Virus record (IMG/VR): IMGVR_UViG_3300008266_000637
Span: 1-27,344 of that record
DNA length: 27,344 nucleotides
Direction: 5' to 3' (one strand)
Source: a virus
How positions within the stretch are numbered: the stretch's first letter is position 1; every line of letters begins with the position of its first letter. The notes beneath the pieces are model-generated. The model saw nothing but the letters and a program-made list of their open reading frames with translations. It was not told where the DNA came from and searched no databases. A program made the translations under genes and the position numbers. Positions 25,782 to 27,344 of the stretch are shown here, piece by piece.

Positions 25782-27344
25782 ATGGAACAAAATCAAAATA
25801 ATCTAACTATTTGGCAAAGATTATCTCAAGCATTTGGTCCGAATTCTTTATTAGGTCAAGATTTACCAACATACAAACTTGATAAGACAGAGTTATTAAG
25901 AACTACAGATAAGAAAGAATACGAACTTGAAAAACTACAAACTCAACAATCATTGTACCTATCAGGACAATGGGCAAAAATTGAGAATAATCTATATACA
26001 CAAGCGATTTATTATGAACCAACAAGATTGGCTTCATTTTATGATTATGAATCTATGGAATTTACACCTGAGATTTCTACCGCTTTGGATATCTATTCTG
26101 AGGAATCGACAACCGCAGATCAAAACGGGTATATACTCCAAATATATTCTGAATCAAAAAGAATAAAAGGAATATTAGCAGATTTGTTTAATAATGTATT
26201 GGATATTAATACCAATCTTGCAATGTGGACAAGAAACACTTGTAAGTATGGTGATAATTTTGTTTATCTAAAACTTGATCCTGAAAAAGGAATTGTTGGT
26301 TGTATGCAATTACCTAACATTGAAATCGAAAGATTGGAGCGAGGTATGGCAGCTAAATCAACAAATGCTGAAGTTGATCCCAAATCTAAAGGTTTAAGAT
26401 TTCATTGGAAGGTTAAAGATATGGAATTTAATTCTTGGGAGGTTGCTCACTTTAGATTATTGGGTGACGATAGAAAACTTCCTTATGGAACATCTATGCT
26501 TGAGAAGGCAAGAAGAATTTGGAAACAGTTAATGTTGTCTGAAGATGCGATGTTAATATATAGAACATCAAGAGCACCTGAAAGAAGGGTGTTTAAAGTG
26601 TTTGTTGGAAACATGGACGATAAGGATGTTGAACCATATGTACAAAGGGTTGCAAATAAGTTTAAACGAGATCAAGTGGTTGACTCAAAAACAGGAAATG
26701 TTGATTTAAGATTTAACCAAATGGCGGTGGATCAAGATTATTTTGTACCTGTTAGAGATGCTACACAAACAATGCCGATTGAGACATTACCAGGAGCTCA
26801 AAACTTATCTGAAATTGCGGATATTGAGTACATCCAAAAGAAATTGGTAACAGCATTAAGAGTTCCAAAGGCTTATTTAGGATTTGAGGAAGTTGTTGGT
26901 GATGGTAAAAACTTATCATTACAAGATATTCGTTTTGCAAGAACAATCAACAAAATTCAAAAGAGTATGATTGCAGAAATGAATAAAATTGCAATCATTC
27001 ACTTGTTCTTATTAGGTTTTGAAGACGAGTTACAAAACTTTACATTAGGACTTACTAACCCATCAAAACAAGCCGATTTGTTAATGGTTGATGTATGGAA
27101 AGAAAAAGTTCTTTTATATAAAGATTTGGTTACTGAGATACCAAACACAATTCAACCAACATCAGCAACTTGGGCTAAGAAACATATATTCGGTTTCTCT
27201 GATGAGGATATTAAATTAGATGTACAACAAATTAGATTAGAGAGAGCAGTTGCTGCCGAACTTACAAATACACCAACAATTATTACACATACAGGAATGT
27301 TTGATACTGTTGATAAATTATACAAAACTAAATCAGGATCAACT
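25782..27344 (+). CDS. portal protein (T4 gp20-like), 3' end beyond window
   Basis: ATG 25782 opens 521 codons without a stop to the window edge. T4 portal-type features: an N-terminal acidic/aromatic region (YEPTRLASFYDYESMEFTPE, STALDIYSEEST), the wing region (WTRNTCKYGDNFVYLKLDPE), a helical crown/stem region (IWKQLMLSEDAMLIYRTSRA, PERRVFKVFVG), and the conserved block ALRVPKAYLGFEE..GKNLSLQDIRFARTI. It forms the dodecameric ring at the head vertex through which TerL pumps DNA. T4 gp20 is 524 aa, so little is missing unless this version is longer. Promoter motif unclear; TATAAATA occurs at 25758-25765. Confidence 0.92.
   Translation, partial: MEQNQNNLTIWQRLSQAFGPNSLLGQDLPTYKLDKTELLRTTDKKEYELEKLQTQQSLYLSGQWAKIENNLYTQAIYYEPTRLASFYDYESMEFTPEISTALDIYSEESTTADQNGYILQIYSESKRIKGILADLFNNVLDINTNLAMWTRNTCKYGDNFVYLKLDPEKGIVGCMQLPNIEIERLERGMAAKSTNAEVDPKSKGLRFHWKVKDMEFNSWEVAHFRLLGDDRKLPYGTSMLEKARRIWKQLMLSEDAMLIYRTSRAPERRVFKVFVGNMDDKDVEPYVQRVANKFKRDQVVDSKTGNVDLRFNQMAVDQDYFVPVRDATQTMPIETLPGAQNLSEIADIEYIQKKLVTALRVPKAYLGFEEVVGDGKNLSLQDIRFARTINKIQKSMIAEMNKIAIIHLFLLGFEDELQNFTLGLTNPSKQADLLMVDVWKEKVLLYKDLVTEIPNTIQPTSATWAKKHIFGFSDEDIKLDVQQIRLERAVAAELTNTPTIITHTGMFDTVDKLYKTKSGST

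Overview
The window is part of the genome of a tailed double-stranded DNA phage (Caudoviricetes) that infects a member of the Bacteroidota, probably an aquatic Flavobacteriia-like host. A T4-type large terminase (23761-25524) is followed by a T4 gp20-like portal that runs off the right edge. The host group is inferred from promoters of the form TTG-N16/17-TAnnTTTG, the absence of Shine-Dalgarno sites, AT-rich genes, and a tmRNA tag that opens with Gly. The phage appears large, because this fragment alone carries about a dozen tRNAs, a tmRNA, chaperones and peptidases. No assembled genome or database was consulted.

Layout. 1-1195: a partial tRNA, four small early-type genes (one a lipoprotein) and a tRNA-like remnant. 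1196-4971: six genes in a row whose proteins share a basic/amphipathic N-terminal leader of about 20 residues ending in I-x-E, followed by unrelated, mostly acidic bodies. The same leader recurs at 9187, 13460 and 22336. I read it as a capsid-targeting propeptide removed by a T4-gp21-like prohead protease, so these would be proteins packaged inside the virion. 4972-8302: an RNA island with canonical tRNAs, odd tRNA-like elements and highly folded GC-richer spacers, interspersed with tiny ORFs. 8374-12064: a zinc-binding repeat protein, a lysis cassette (lysozyme-like protein, holin, M15 peptidase), a GAF-like membrane protein and a conserved phage protein. 12065-13430: a 51-aa gene and an approximately 950-nt transcript that looks like a large structured RNA. 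13460-16131: another leader protein, a tmRNA on the minus strand, an unknown 357-aa protein and an M20-like peptidase. 16142-18710: a ClpC-like unfoldase lacking its N domain, divergent from Hsp20. 18771-27344: the head module with KTSC protein, nucleotidyltransferase-like protein, a long structural precursor split by two -1 frame changes, another structural protein, a leader-bearing protein, TerL, a small protein and portal.

Regulation. Two promoter classes are visible. Host-type promoters drive the RNA genes and a few early-type genes. A phage-specific ATATTTATW motif lies 3-30 nt before the start codon of most late or structural units, often immediately after a terminator. Noncoding transcripts carry a boxA-like GTTCTTTGA in their leaders, which suggests rRNA-style antitermination protects the tRNA, tmRNA and structured-RNA transcripts.
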